Below, piece by piece: positions 38,588 to 47,922 of a stretch of 64,000 nt of DNA. The first letter of the stretch is position 1. The number at the start of each line of letters is the position of its first letter. The notes under the pieces are model-generated. The model was given only the letters and a program-made list of their open reading frames with translations, had not been told where the DNA came from and did no database searches. The stretch lies in contig CANLUY010000001.1 in NCBI GenBank assembly GCA_947494435.1, positions 434,001 through 498,000 on the forward strand. Direction: 5' to 3'. Position numbers and translations under genes: made by a program. Origin of the DNA: an uncultured Litoreibacter sp. (GTDB lineage Bacteria; Pseudomonadota; Alphaproteobacteria; Rhodobacterales; Rhodobacteraceae).

Positions 38588-38905
38588 TTACTCAACCGGA
38601 CGTGTGCGCAGAAACAGATACAAAGGCAAGCCACAGCTGACACCGATGCAGAAGGTCGCAGGGATCGCGATCAGCGCGCTCCAGTTTTTGCGCACCCAGA
38701 CTTCCGCGATGATCCAGATGGTTAACGCCACCGCCGCAATCGTCAGATCCCATACAAGACCGGAGGTCGCGGCATTGGCGTGCCACGCCTCGACCATGCC
38801 CGCCAGTGAATAGCCGTTTTCGTTGAACCAGGCGATGAACCAACTCATCGGATGGATCGTCCCCCAGACGGCCAAGGCCAAATAAATCATGCGCAAAACG
38901 GACAT
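38588..38905 (-). CDS. DUF2834-like small membrane protein
   Basis: A 105-residue protein with three hydrophobic segments and the DUF2834-type pattern: a first helix MSVLRMIYLALAVWGTIHP, then WDLTIAAVALTIWIIAEVWVRKNW and a third helix ending LPLYLFLRTRP. The function is unknown. ATG 38905 was chosen because GGGAGGG lies about 8 bases upstream. It precedes lysA by 11 bases in the same direction and is likely co-transcribed. Confidence 0.78.
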   Translation of the reverse strand: MSVLRMIYLALAVWGTIHPMSWFIAWFNENGYSLAGMVEAWHANAATSGLVWDLTIAAVALTIWIIAEVWVRKNWSALIAIPATFCIGVSCGLPLYLFLRTRPVE

Positions 38906-39045
38906 CAAAAGCCCTCCCAAGGCCAAGCTAAGTCTGTGCATCTAGTGCAGAATCGGCGTCAGGAAAACCCCGCGATATCGCCACAAACTGGCCCAAATCC
39001 GCCAATAGTTTCTCACGAAAGGGTGATTAAAGACGAGTGGGCCTG

Positions 39046-40044
39046 ATGAAACGATTTTGCTTATTTTCAATTTTATACTTCTGCATCGGACTGGTGCTTT
39101 TGATTGTCTGTCGCGACAATCCGGCCGACCAACTCTACAGCATGATCGGACGAACCGTCCTGCTTTTCATCAAATTGCTTCAATATTCGCCTTATTTGCT
39201 GGCCGGATTCATCGTTGTGATGCTGACAGGGCGCTACGTCTTGGGCAAAGCGCTTCTTGCTGAAATGGGCTGGGCCTTTCTGGGCTGTGTCTTTCTATCT
39301 GCCGGATTTGCTTTCATCAAAACCTGCATCCCGTTCATCATCCCGTTCTATGCCGATCCGTTCTTTGCCGATCTGGACAAAGCCCTGCATGGCGGTATCG
39401 ACCCATGGGTTCTGACCCATAGCCTACAGGCCTATATCGACCCGACCGCCGTGTCCGTTCTCTATTTCGGCATCTGGGGTCTTCCGGCGATCTTCTTTCC
39501 GCTTCTGCTCGCCATTCTTGATCAAGATCAAGAGCGTAAGCAGCGGTTTATACTCCTCTATCTCTTCGTCTGGATCGGTCTGGGCAACGTCATCGCCTAT
39601 GCAGGCAGTTCCGTCGGGCCGGTTTACTATGACAGACTGCTCGGCACGGACAGGTTTGGCGATCTCCTGCTCGCATTGGGCACGAGCGGCATCACAGACA
39701 GCCGCGTGGGAGAGGTGCAAACCATTCTGTGGGATATCTACACAACCTTCGACGAGCTTCTGGGCTCCGGCATCTCCGCCTTCCCATCCGTGCACAACGG
39801 TATTGCAACGCTGGTCATGGTCTACCTGTTCGAACGCTCGAAATGGCTTGCCCCGGTTGGTGTCCTCTTTTGCGCCGCGATCCTCTTCGCCTCCGTCTAT
39901 GTCGGTTGGCACTATGCCATCGACGGCTATGTCTCGATCATTCTGGTCGTAGGCGCGTGGGCTGCGCTGCGCAAATACGCGCAGCGCCAACCAAAGGACG
40001 CTGCAACCCCGTTTGAGACACCAATTGTGCAACCGGCGGAATGA
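39046..40044 (+). CDS. PAP2-type membrane phosphatase, first tandem copy
   Basis: A 332-residue polytopic protein of the PAP2/inositolphosphotransferase-like kind. About six or seven helices are seen. The catalytic-type motifs are SSVGPVYYDRL, FPSVHNGIATL (PSxxH) and SVYVGWHYAIDGYVS (HYxxD). These enzymes act on lipid phosphates or phospholipid head groups at the membrane. ATG 39046 was chosen because it aligns with the start of the next gene's product (MKRFxxFS vs MRQFFSFS). The substrate is unknown. The 95-base gap to the second copy has no terminator. Confidence 0.8.
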   Translation: MKRFCLFSILYFCIGLVLLIVCRDNPADQLYSMIGRTVLLFIKLLQYSPYLLAGFIVVMLTGRYVLGKALLAEMGWAFLGCVFLSAGFAFIKTCIPFIIPFYADPFFADLDKALHGGIDPWVLTHSLQAYIDPTAVSVLYFGIWGLPAIFFPLLLAILDQDQERKQRFILLYLFVWIGLGNVIAYAGSSVGPVYYDRLLGTDRFGDLLLALGTSGITDSRVGEVQTILWDIYTTFDELLGSGISAFPSVHNGIATLVMVYLFERSKWLAPVGVLFCAAILFASVYVGWHYAIDGYVSIILVVGAWAALRKYAQRQPKDAATPFETPIVQPAE

Positions 40045-40139
40045 CCTCTCTTACGCCATAAAGTGGCCAAACTGGACTGGTAGGCCCATGCGGCGATAGT
40101 AAGATCAACGCCCCGCGCGCGGCGCAAGGACCCAAGACC

Positions 40140-41105
40140 ATGAGACAATTCTTCAGTTTCTCCCTGATCTATTTGATGGGTGCAGTGGCATTGGTCATGG
40201 TCGTCCGTGAAGACCCAATCGCCTTGCTGCAATTCGTACTGATCCAATCCTACCTGCATGTCGTCTCCATGATCGGCTACATCAAATACCTGGGCTTGTT
40301 CTTCTTAATCGGGCTTTGGTTCACACGGCATCTGGGTTTGAAACAACGTATCGCACCAACCCTTTACGCCTTCTTCGGATGCCTGCTGTTCTCCGCCGCG
40401 TTTTCCCTTGTGAAGACATCCATCCCCTATGTCGTTCCGTTCTACGCGGATGAATGGCTGGCCAATCTAGACGCGGCCCTTCACTTCGGGACTGACCCGT
40501 GGGTCTTTACGCACAGCCTGTCTGACTACATCCCTGCCAACGCGGTCGTGCTCTTGTATTTTGGGATCTGGTCGATCCCGGCGGTGTTCTTTCCCGTCAT
40601 CATGGCGATCACCGATACAGACACCGCGCGCACCAAACGCTTCCTTTTCTTGCACGTCCTGTGCTGGCTGGGCTTAGGCAACGTGGTTGCCGCCGCTTTC
40701 AGCTCCGTCGGGCCGATTTATTATGACCGCCTGATTGGCGGCACGCGCTTCACTGATCTAACCACAGCGCTCGAGACCTCCGGGATCACCGAAAGCAAGC
40801 TCGGCATCGTGCAGGAAGGTCTCTGGACCCAATATATCGAGAACGGCCAATCCATCGGTTCCGGCATCTCCGCCTTCCCGTCGGTGCATGTCGGCGTCGC
40901 AACCGTCTTCACGCTATATCTGATCGAACGCAGCCGCGCGCTGATTCCAGTGGCTGTTCTATTTCTGGCTGCGATTTCCTTCGCCTCCGTCTATAACGGA
41001 TGGCATTATGCGGTAGACGGGTATGCCTCCATGGCGGTGATCTTTGCCGCATGGGCCTTCCAGCAGCGACGCAACGTCGCATTTGCCACATACAAGCCTG
41101 CCTGA
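40140..41105 (+). CDS. PAP2-type membrane phosphatase, second tandem copy
   Basis: A 321-residue paralogue of the gene just upstream. It has the same helix layout and the same motifs: SSVGPIYYDRLIGG, FPSVHVGVATVF (PSxxH) and SVYNGWHYAVDGYAS. Block-level identity between copies is high around FADLDKALHGGIDPW-type and GSGISAFPSVH segments, so a tandem duplication is clear. Both keep the catalytic His residues, so both look active. The lipid substrate is unknown. Confidence 0.8.
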   Translation: MRQFFSFSLIYLMGAVALVMVVREDPIALLQFVLIQSYLHVVSMIGYIKYLGLFFLIGLWFTRHLGLKQRIAPTLYAFFGCLLFSAAFSLVKTSIPYVVPFYADEWLANLDAALHFGTDPWVFTHSLSDYIPANAVVLLYFGIWSIPAVFFPVIMAITDTDTARTKRFLFLHVLCWLGLGNVVAAAFSSVGPIYYDRLIGGTRFTDLTTALETSGITESKLGIVQEGLWTQYIENGQSIGSGISAFPSVHVGVATVFTLYLIERSRALIPVAVLFLAAISFASVYNGWHYAVDGYASMAVIFAAWAFQQRRNVAFATYKPA

Positions 41106-41135
41106 TTGAAACACACTCACTATTTACGCTAAGAG

Positions 41136-41149
41136 CGCTCAACTGAGCG
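41136..41149. promoter_or_regulatory. Small dyad upstream of ETF-QO gene
   Basis: CGCTCA (41136-41141) and TGAGCG (41144-41149) form a 14-base dyad with a 2-base centre, 23 bases before the ETF-QO start. It could be an operator, since the loop is too small for a hairpin. No regulator is nearby. Confidence 0.3.
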
Positions 41150-41171
41150 AAGTAATAAGGGATGTCTACAG

Positions 41172-42806
41172 ATGGCTGAGATCGAACGCGAAAGCATGGA
41201 ATATGATGTGGTGATCGTGGGGGCTGGCCCTGCCGGTCTATCCGCCGCCATCCGTTTGAAACAGCTCGACGCTGACATGAATGTCGTGGTCCTTGAAAAA
41301 GGCTCAGAGGTTGGCGCGCATATCCTCTCCGGCGCGGTTCTGGATCCATGCGGCCTTGACGCCCTGCTGCCTGACTGGCGCGACATGGACAGCCCTATCA
41401 AAGTCCCCGTCAAGAAAGACAATTTCTACGTCCTCGGCGAAGCTGGCCAAGTCCGCATCCCGAACTTCCCGATGCCACCGCTGATGAACAACCACGGCAA
41501 CTACATCGTCTCCATGGCGAATGTCTGCCGCTGGATGGCGGAACATGCGGAATCCCTCGGCGTTGAAATCTTCCCCGGCATGGCCTGTTCCGATCTGGTC
41601 TTCGGCGACAATGGCGAGGTCAAAGGCGTCGTCGCTGGTGTCTTCGGGCTGGAAGCAGACGGCAGCTACGGTGAAAACACCGAGCCCGGAATGGAGCTTC
41701 ACGGCAAATACGTCTTCCTATCGGAAGGCGTGCGCGGATCGCTGAGCAAACAAGTGATCGAGAAATACGACCTCTCCAAAGGCCAAAGCCCGCAGAAATA
41801 CGGTCTCGGAATGAAGGAAATCTGGGAAATCGACCCGGAGAAGCATCAAGAAGGCACCGTCACCCACACAATGGGCTGGCCGCTTGGCGGCAATGCAGGC
41901 GGCGGTAGCTTCATCTATCACCTTGATAACAATCAGGTCTATGTGGGCTTCGTCGTCCACCTGAACTACAAAAACCCGCACCTGTTCCCTTACATGGAAT
42001 TCCAGCGCTTCAAGCATCACCCGATGGTGGCGGAGCTGCTCAAGGGCGGCAAACGCGTGGCCTACGGCGCTCGCGCCATCACCGAAGGCGGCTTCCAAGC
42101 CATGCCCAAAACCGCCTTCCCCGGCGGCGCACTGCTGGGCTGTTCGGCCGGTATGGTCAACGTCCCGCGCATCAAGGGCAACCACAACGCGATGCTGTCC
42201 GGCAAAGCCGCAGCCGAAGCCGCCTACAAAGCCATCCAAGATGGCCGCCAGGGCGACACGCTCGAAGATTACCACAGCGAAGTCAAAAACGGCCCCATCG
42301 GCAAAGACCTCAAGAAGGTGCGCAACGTCAAACCGCTCTGGTCGAACTACGGCCTCACGGCCTCCCTCGTGCTGGGCGGCATGGACATGTGGACCAACAC
42401 GCTCGGCTTCTCGCTCTTTGGCACTCTGCCGCACAAAAAGAACGACGCGGAAAGCACAGAAGAGGCCAGCAAGCACAAACCCATCGACTATCCCAAACCC
42501 GATGGCACGCTCAGCTTTGACCGCCTGACAAATGTCAGCTTCTCAGCAACAAACCACGAGGAAAGCCAACCGGCCCACCTCCACCTTATCGACGCGTCCG
42601 TCCCGATCGACATCAACCTGCCGAAATACGCGGAACCTGCACAGCGCTACTGCCCCGCAGGCGTCTACGAAGTGGTTGACGAAAAATTCGTCATCAACTT
42701 CCAAAACTGCGTGCACTGCAAGACTTGCGACATCAAAGATCCAAGCCAAAACATCACATGGACCGTCCCTCAGGGCGGCGACGGGCCGAATTACCCGAAC
42801 ATGTGA
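41172..42806 (+). CDS. Electron transfer flavoprotein-ubiquinone oxidoreductase
   Basis: ETF-QO passes electrons from ETF (fatty acid and amino acid dehydrogenases) to ubiquinone at the inner membrane. The 544-residue length is right. It has the FAD site VVIVGAGPAGLSAAIRL near residue 14, EKGSEVGAHILSGAVLDP, and the C-terminal 4Fe-4S ligands in NCVHCKTCDIKDPSQNI. It appears monocistronic, with a hairpin 14 bases after the stop. Confidence 0.96.
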   Translation: MAEIERESMEYDVVIVGAGPAGLSAAIRLKQLDADMNVVVLEKGSEVGAHILSGAVLDPCGLDALLPDWRDMDSPIKVPVKKDNFYVLGEAGQVRIPNFPMPPLMNNHGNYIVSMANVCRWMAEHAESLGVEIFPGMACSDLVFGDNGEVKGVVAGVFGLEADGSYGENTEPGMELHGKYVFLSEGVRGSLSKQVIEKYDLSKGQSPQKYGLGMKEIWEIDPEKHQEGTVTHTMGWPLGGNAGGGSFIYHLDNNQVYVGFVVHLNYKNPHLFPYMEFQRFKHHPMVAELLKGGKRVAYGARAITEGGFQAMPKTAFPGGALLGCSAGMVNVPRIKGNHNAMLSGKAAAEAAYKAIQDGRQGDTLEDYHSEVKNGPIGKDLKKVRNVKPLWSNYGLTASLVLGGMDMWTNTLGFSLFGTLPHKKNDAESTEEASKHKPIDYPKPDGTLSFDRLTNVSFSATNHEESQPAHLHLIDASVPIDINLPKYAEPAQRYCPAGVYEVVDEKFVINFQNCVHCKTCDIKDPSQNITWTVPQGGDGPNYPNM

Positions 42807-42819
42807 TCCGCATCGCAAA

Positions 42820-42842
42820 GGGGCGCATGGACAATGCGCCCC
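42820..42842 (+). terminator. Hairpin after ETF-QO gene
   Basis: GGGGCGCAT (42820-42828) pairs with ATGCGCCCC (42834-42842) over a GGACA loop, a perfect 9-bp stem 14 bases after the stop. No T-run follows, so it is a weak or non-canonical terminator, or an mRNA 3' end stabiliser. Confidence 0.5.
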
Positions 42843-42887
42843 ACGCGCCCTAGCTTTCCATCAAGCAAAGCAAAACGGGCAAAGCAC

Positions 42888-44564
42888 ATGACGTTCAAAC
42901 GCACTACAGCGCTGCTTCTGGCGGCGACCCTTCTCGCAGGCCCGCTCCAAGCGGATGTCGCAGGGCCCTACCTCGCCGCGCGCCAAGCCTCCATCGCCTC
43001 CGACTATAGCGAAGCGGTCGCCTATTATTCCCGCGCCATCGTGCAGGATCCGACCAATGCGCGGCTGTTGGAAAGCGCAATCATTGCCAATGTCGGCACC
43101 GGCGACATCGAGACAGCCGCACGCGTCGCGGACTCCTACGCCAAAACCGGCCAAAGCAATCAAATCGTCACGCTCGTCATGAACATGGTGGCACTCGATC
43201 AAGGCAACTTCGCCCCCGCTGCCGCAGGCCCGTCGGAAACAGATGGGCTCGCGGTTCTTCTGGAAGGGTTGCTGCAAGGCTGGGCTTTGCTTGGTGAAGG
43301 CAAGATGACGGATGCCACCGCCGCCTTTAAGCAGGTTGCTGCCCAACCCGACTTCGCCCCGCTGGCCAGCTATCATGAAGCCCTCGCGCTTGCACAAGTC
43401 GGCGATTTCGAGGCCGCCCATCAAATCCTGTCGGGGGAGCGGGACGGCCCCCTGACCCTAAGCGCCCGTGGGATTGAAGCCCATGCGCAGGTTCTGATGC
43501 AGCTTGAGAAGAAAGACGAAGCTCTTGAGCTTTTGACCGCTGCGCAATCCCAACGCCTCAACCTCAGCTTGCGCGCACTCCAAGACCGCATCACGGCGGA
43601 GGACACGATTGACTACACATTCGTGACGACCCCCCAAGAGGGCGCGGCAGAGGTACTCTTTACCATCGCGTCTATCCTGCAAGGCCGCGCGACGGCGGAA
43701 CATGTTCTGATCTATACCCGCCTCGCCAGCTTTCTGCGCCCCGATCACGCGCAAGCCCTGCTGATGAGCGCTGAAATGCTTGACGATCTGGAACAGTACG
43801 CCTTGGCAGAAGATGCCTACGCCGACATGCCGCCAGAGCATCCCGCCTTCTATCAGGCCGAAATGGGCCGCGCGAATGTGCTTTATGCAGATGACCGCAA
43901 GGACGCCGCAACAGAAGTGCTATCCGCCCTGTCCAAGTCTCACCCAGACATCCCAATGGTCCACGCCGCTTTGGGCGATTTCCTTGGCCGCACAGACAGG
44001 GATGCCGAAGCGATTGAGGCCTACACCACCTCCATTGAACTGCGCGGCCCCAATGACCGCAGTGCATGGCCCGTCTATTACGCCCGCGGCATCGTCCACG
44101 AGCGCATCGACATGTTCGACGAGATGGAAGCCGATTTCCGCAAGGCGCTGGAACTGCAACCCAACCACCCCGATATCCTGAATTACCTCGGCTATTCTCT
44201 GGTCGAGCAGAAAATCAAATTCGACGAAGCGCTTGAGATGATCGAGACAGCCGTCGAACTGCGCCCCGAAAGCGGCTACATCACCGACAGCCTCGGCTGG
44301 GTTTTCTATCGACTTGGCCGCTATGAAGAAGCCGTGGCCCCGATGGAGCGCGCGGTAGAACTGCTGCCCGTTGACCCCATCGTCAACGACCATTTGGGCG
44401 ACGTGTATTGGAAAGTGGGCCGGACCCGCGAAGCCGAATTCCAGTGGCGCCGCGCACTGTCCTTTGATCCCGAAGAGAAAGAGGCAGACCGCATCCGCCG
44501 CAAGATAGAAGTGGGGCTTGATGTAGTATATGAGGAAGAGGAAGCCGCAAAAACGTCAGAGTAG
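42888..44564 (+). CDS. Exported TPR repeat protein
   Basis: A 558-residue protein with a signal peptide (about 1-22, ending LQAD). Multiple TPR-like helix pairs span the length; clear ones are AVAYYSRAIVQDPTNARL near the start and DFRKALELQPNHPDILNYLGYSL, then ALEMIETAVELRPESGYITDSLGWVFYRLGRYEEAV, near the C-terminus. TPRs mediate protein contacts in the periplasm or at the envelope; the partner is unknown. ATG 42888 gives the signal peptide. Its TAG stop is followed directly by ispE, so the two are linked. Confidence 0.85.
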   Translation: MTFKRTTALLLAATLLAGPLQADVAGPYLAARQASIASDYSEAVAYYSRAIVQDPTNARLLESAIIANVGTGDIETAARVADSYAKTGQSNQIVTLVMNMVALDQGNFAPAAAGPSETDGLAVLLEGLLQGWALLGEGKMTDATAAFKQVAAQPDFAPLASYHEALALAQVGDFEAAHQILSGERDGPLTLSARGIEAHAQVLMQLEKKDEALELLTAAQSQRLNLSLRALQDRITAEDTIDYTFVTTPQEGAAEVLFTIASILQGRATAEHVLIYTRLASFLRPDHAQALLMSAEMLDDLEQYALAEDAYADMPPEHPAFYQAEMGRANVLYADDRKDAATEVLSALSKSHPDIPMVHAALGDFLGRTDRDAEAIEAYTTSIELRGPNDRSAWPVYYARGIVHERIDMFDEMEADFRKALELQPNHPDILNYLGYSLVEQKIKFDEALEMIETAVELRPESGYITDSLGWVFYRLGRYEEAVAPMERAVELLPVDPIVNDHLGDVYWKVGRTREAEFQWRRALSFDPEEKEADRIRRKIEVGLDVVYEEEEAAKTSE

Positions 44565-45422
44565 ATGCCCACAGAATTTGCCCCCGCAAAGATCAATCTG
44601 ACCCTGCATGTGACGGGTCAGCGCGAGGACGGTTACCATCTTCTCGACAGTTTGGTGATGTTTGCCGATACCGGTGACTTGGTCGAAGTCGTCAAGTCCG
44701 ACGCCTCCTCCCTCTCCGTGATCGGACCGGAAGCGGCAGGCGTCCCCAGTGATACCAGCAACTCCATTCTCAAGACCGCCCATCTGCAAAGCGGTAATGC
44801 GACCTTCAGGCTGACCAAGAACCTTCCAAGCTCCGCCGGAATTGGGGGTGGCACCGCCGACGCCGCTGCAGCCTTTCGGGCGATGAACCCTGATACCAGC
44901 TTTGACCCCGCCACTCTCACCCCTGAGGATATCGCCGCTTTGACGGCGCAAGCGGAAAAGCTCGGGGCCGACGTGCCGGTTTGCCTGTTCTCGAAAACCG
45001 CTCATATGCAGGGGATCGGCGAAGACCTGACTTTCTATCCCGATCTGCCCCCGCTTCACGCTGTTTTGGTCAACCCGCGCATTCCGGTTTCAACCCCTGA
45101 CGTCTTTCAAGCGTTGAAGTCGAAGAAGAACAGTCCGATGCCCCCCATTCCAGGGCACTTTGGTAAACCCGACGCGTTGATCGCGTGGCTCGCTGAGCAG
45201 CGCAATGATCTGCAACGCCCCGCCGTGACGCTTTTCCCAGAGATCGGATATACGTTGCGGGCGCTTGAATATTCGAACGGATGCAAACTGGCCCGCATGT
45301 CCGGTTCAGGCGCCACATGTTTTGGTCTTTATGAGACGGAACGCTTTGCCCAATTCGCCGCAACCCGACTGGCCCAACTGCATCCAGACTGGTGGGTCAA
45401 ATCCTGCATTTTAGGCGGGTAA
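44565..45422 (+). CDS. ispE: 4-diphosphocytidyl-2-C-methyl-D-erythritol kinase
   Basis: IspE phosphorylates CDP-ME in the non-mevalonate isoprenoid pathway. The 285-residue GHMP kinase has APAKINLTLHVTGQREDGYH at the start, the ATP loop LPSSAGIGGGTADAAAAF, and the third motif MSGSGATCFGLY. The ATG follows the TPR stop with no gap. With ispH in this window it gives two steps of the same pathway. Confidence 0.96.
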   Translation: MPTEFAPAKINLTLHVTGQREDGYHLLDSLVMFADTGDLVEVVKSDASSLSVIGPEAAGVPSDTSNSILKTAHLQSGNATFRLTKNLPSSAGIGGGTADAAAAFRAMNPDTSFDPATLTPEDIAALTAQAEKLGADVPVCLFSKTAHMQGIGEDLTFYPDLPPLHAVLVNPRIPVSTPDVFQALKSKKNSPMPPIPGHFGKPDALIAWLAEQRNDLQRPAVTLFPEIGYTLRALEYSNGCKLARMSGSGATCFGLYETERFAQFAATRLAQLHPDWWVKSCILGG

Positions 45423-45475
45423 AGAAACAGTAAATTTATAGCTTATCTCTTTGAGATCAAAGCTTTAGAGATTTC

Positions 45476-45489
45476 CCCGCATGCGGGGA
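45476..45489. terminator. GC palindrome between convergent ispE and polyprenyl synthase genes
   Basis: CCCCGCATGCGGGG is a perfect 14-base palindrome lying 6 bases beyond the polyprenyl synthase stop and 54 bases after ispE. No clear T-run is found on either strand, so a bidirectional terminator role is only a possibility. Confidence 0.4.
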
Positions 45490-45494
45490 CCAGC

Positions 45495-46499
45495 CTAATT
45501 CAGGCGCGCGACGACATAGTCAGAGAGATCAGAGAGCATTTCTTTCATCGGATGATCAGGCACAATCTCAAGCGCTTCCTTGGCCTGCCCAGCCCATTCA
45601 AGCGCCTCGGACTTAGCCTCGTCAAGCGTTCCATGCCGCTTAATAATATCGAGGCACTGCTCTAGGTCGCCATCCTCTTGCTGACCCTTCTCAATCGTTC
45701 TCTTCCAGAACAATCTCTCCTCATCATCTGCCTTCGCGATCGCTTTGATCAATGGCAAGGTCAGCTTCTTCTCTCTGAAGTCATCCCCGATATTCTTCCC
45801 GATCTGCGTGCCGGCCCCACCCAGATCAAGGACATCATCAACAATCTGAAAGCTGACGCCCAAAGCATCGCCATAGGTGAACAATGCTCGCGTCACCTCG
45901 TCAGAGGCATCAGCAATCATACCTCCCACTTCAGTCGCCGCAGAAAACAACGCCGCAGTCTTGCCCCGCACGACCTTCAGATAGGTCTCCTCAGTCGTCG
46001 CCAAATTCTGCGCCGCCGTTAGCTGCAAAACCTCACCTTCAGCAATCGTCGCCGCCGCGTTCGACAGGACCTTCAAAACATCCAGCCGCCCCGGCTCCGT
46101 CATCAACTGAAACGCGCGCGCGAACAGATAGTCCCCGACCAAAACGCTCGACTGGTTATCCCACAACAAATTCGCTGAAGGTCGCCCCCGCCGCTGCTCG
46201 GACTCGTCAACAACGTCATCATGCAACAACGTCGCCGTGTGAATGAACTCCACCGTCGCAGCCAGATGCACGTGATAAGGCCCATTATAGCCACAAATCC
46301 GCGCCGCCGCCAAAGTCAGCATCGGCCGCACGCGCTTGCCACCGGCATCAACCAGATGCGCCGTGACCTCAGGAATGCGCGGCGCGTTCTCCGAGGCCAT
46401 CCTCTCGCGGATCAGCCCGTTCACAGCAATCAGATCACCCTCAAGTGCCGCCTGAAGCCGATCATGCGGCTTTATGCTCATCTCGGTTTGAATGGTCAC
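45495..46499 (-). CDS. Polyprenyl (probably decaprenyl) diphosphate synthase
   Basis: A 334-residue trans-prenyltransferase that makes the ubiquinone side chain. It has the first Asp-rich motif LLHDDVVDESEQRRG, the second FQIVDDVLDLGGAGTQIGKN, and KTAALFSAATEVGG. Alphaproteobacteria of this group use Q10, so a decaprenyl product is the family expectation; chain length is not proven here. GTG 46499 was chosen since GAGG lies 5 bases upstream; ATG 46481 is the alternative. It is divergent from the DUF2007 gene. Confidence 0.92.
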   Translation of the reverse strand: MTIQTEMSIKPHDRLQAALEGDLIAVNGLIRERMASENAPRIPEVTAHLVDAGGKRVRPMLTLAAARICGYNGPYHVHLAATVEFIHTATLLHDDVVDESEQRRGRPSANLLWDNQSSVLVGDYLFARAFQLMTEPGRLDVLKVLSNAAATIAEGEVLQLTAAQNLATTEETYLKVVRGKTAALFSAATEVGGMIADASDEVTRALFTYGDALGVSFQIVDDVLDLGGAGTQIGKNIGDDFREKKLTLPLIKAIAKADDEERLFWKRTIEKGQQEDGDLEQCLDIIKRHGTLDEAKSEALEWAGQAKEALEIVPDHPMKEMLSDLSDYVVARLN

Positions 46500-46548
46500 G
46501 CCTGCCTCGCCTCTCGACAAACCCGTCGGGCTGCCGTTATCTCACGGA

Positions 46549-46764
46549 ATGAAAGAACTCCTGCGCAGCAACGACCCCACCGTTATCGCCTTCGCAAAAG
46601 CGCTCCTCCAAGGAGAGGATATAGGCGTCTTTGAGTTAGACGTCCATATGAGTGCACTCGAAGGAAGCATAGGCATAATGCCGCGTCGCCTGATGGTGGT
46701 TGAGCGCGATCTCTTTATGGCCCGCGCTGTCTTGCGCGATAATGACATTGAGATCGAGGGCTGA
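46549..46764 (+). CDS. DUF2007 domain protein
   Basis: A 71-residue protein: MKELLRSNDPTVIAFAKALL, then GVFELDVHMSALEGSIG, then PRRLMVVERDLFMARAVLRD. This is the DUF2007 pattern, a small ACT-like fold suggested to be a signal-transducing protein of unknown partner. ATG 46549 was chosen over an upstream in-frame ATG because it gives the family start. The following methyltransferase begins 7 bases later. Confidence 0.83.
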   Translation: MKELLRSNDPTVIAFAKALLQGEDIGVFELDVHMSALEGSIGIMPRRLMVVERDLFMARAVLRDNDIEIEG

Positions 46765-46771
46765 CACGCCC

Positions 46772-47524
46772 GTGGCATTTTCTTCCGACCAGCTGAGCCA
46801 AGACAAGTTCCTCGACGGAAAACTCCTGATCCAGCAACCTATAGCAGGATATCGCGCCGCCACGGATCCGGTCCTTCTTGCAGCAGCCTGCCCCGCAAAA
46901 TCAGGCGAAAGTGTTCTGGATATCGGCTGTGGCGTCGGCACAGCAGCCCTATGCGTCGGGGCGCGGGTGACGGGCGTTAAACTCTTTGGACTTGAGGTGC
47001 AGGCTGATTACGCCGCGCTTGCAGAACGCAACGCTCATAGCAACCAGCTCGACATGCAGGTGCATGTAGGTGATCTGTCGAACATGCCGATAGAGGTGAA
47101 GGATCAGATCTTTGATCACGTGATTATGAACCCGCCTTTCTTCGGCCCGGGCACCAAGGCCGCCGATAAAGGGCGTGCTCTTGGTCGCCAAGAAGAAACG
47201 GAACTGGTCGTCTGGCTCGACGCGGGCCTCAGGCGTTTGAGGCCAGGCGGTTGGTTGACAATAATTCAGATCATTGACCGCTTCCCGGAGGTCATCGTCT
47301 CTCTGAATGGCCGCGCCGGTGGTTTGGAAATCAAGCCGTTATCACCACGTAAAAGCAAATCGGCAACACGGTTCGTTTTACGCGCACGCAAGGGGTCTCG
47401 CAGCAAAACGCTTCTCTCTCACCCACTGACCTTACATGACGGGGATGTCCATAAAGAAGATATGGACAGCTACAGCGCAGACGCGCGGCGTATCCTGCGC
47501 CACGGCGAGCCACTGCAATTTTAA
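46772..47524 (+). CDS. N6-adenine methyltransferase, TrmN6-like
   Basis: A 250-residue SAM methyltransferase. The SAM motif is VLDIGCGVGTAALCVGARV, the NPPF catalytic motif is HVIMNPPFFGPG, and the C-terminal region carries KSATRFVLRARKGS. The NPPF motif points to base-N methylation; YfiC/TrmN6, acting on tRNA1(Val) A37, is the nearest family. The start is taken as GTG 46772 (the frame is open upstream into DUF2007). It is coupled to the DUF2007 gene. Confidence 0.82.
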   Translation: MAFSSDQLSQDKFLDGKLLIQQPIAGYRAATDPVLLAAACPAKSGESVLDIGCGVGTAALCVGARVTGVKLFGLEVQADYAALAERNAHSNQLDMQVHVGDLSNMPIEVKDQIFDHVIMNPPFFGPGTKAADKGRALGRQEETELVVWLDAGLRRLRPGGWLTIIQIIDRFPEVIVSLNGRAGGLEIKPLSPRKSKSATRFVLRARKGSRSKTLLSHPLTLHDGDVHKEDMDSYSADARRILRHGEPLQF

Positions 47525-47618
47525 CCAATTCTTCATTGATACGGCATCTAATTTTCGTGACAGAAGCCACTATATATGGTGGACTGCAGTCACCACATCC
47601 AAAATAGGAGGAATGCCA

Positions 47619-47783
47619 ATGACCATCAGTTCGCACTTGTCGGAGCTGAAACGGAAACACGATGCGTTATCTCAAGAAGTGGAAGCGGCCCAGCGCCAAC
47701 CGGGAGCTGATACTCTCTCCATTGTCGAGCTTAAGAAACAAAAGCTGCGTTTAAAGGAAGAGATGACGCGCTTGGCACATTAA
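47619..47783 (+). CDS. DUF465 family small protein
   Basis: A 54-residue, highly charged helical protein: MTISSHLSELKRKHDALSQEV, then LSIVELKKQKLRLKEEMTRL, the YdcH-like DUF465 pattern. It is probably a coiled-coil. The ATG at 47619 has AGGAGG exactly 7 bases before it; the earlier ATG at 47613 is too close to that ribosome site. It is a single gene facing phbB's end. The function is unknown. Confidence 0.85.
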   Translation: MTISSHLSELKRKHDALSQEVEAAQRQPGADTLSIVELKKQKLRLKEEMTRLAH

Positions 47784-47922
47784 ACTGCAAAGCTTAAAGG
47801 CTTTCTGCGTGTAAGGTTTCGGCCGCATCTGCTTCGCCAGCAGTTGTGGCCGTCTGTATATCTGGGCTTAAAAACGTGCTTGAGCCGCGCAGCGATACAT
47901 TTCTGATTATTTTGAAAAACGG

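Noticed and set aside
41718-42476. Long open reading on the - strand across the ETF-QO gene
   Set aside because: It is an antisense shadow of a strongly conserved gene with high-GC codon bias; no start signal or family pattern.
45476-45489. Restriction site-like palindrome as a functional protein-binding site
   Set aside because: It lies in a convergent junction where a termination-related role is more likely; there is no regulator to match.
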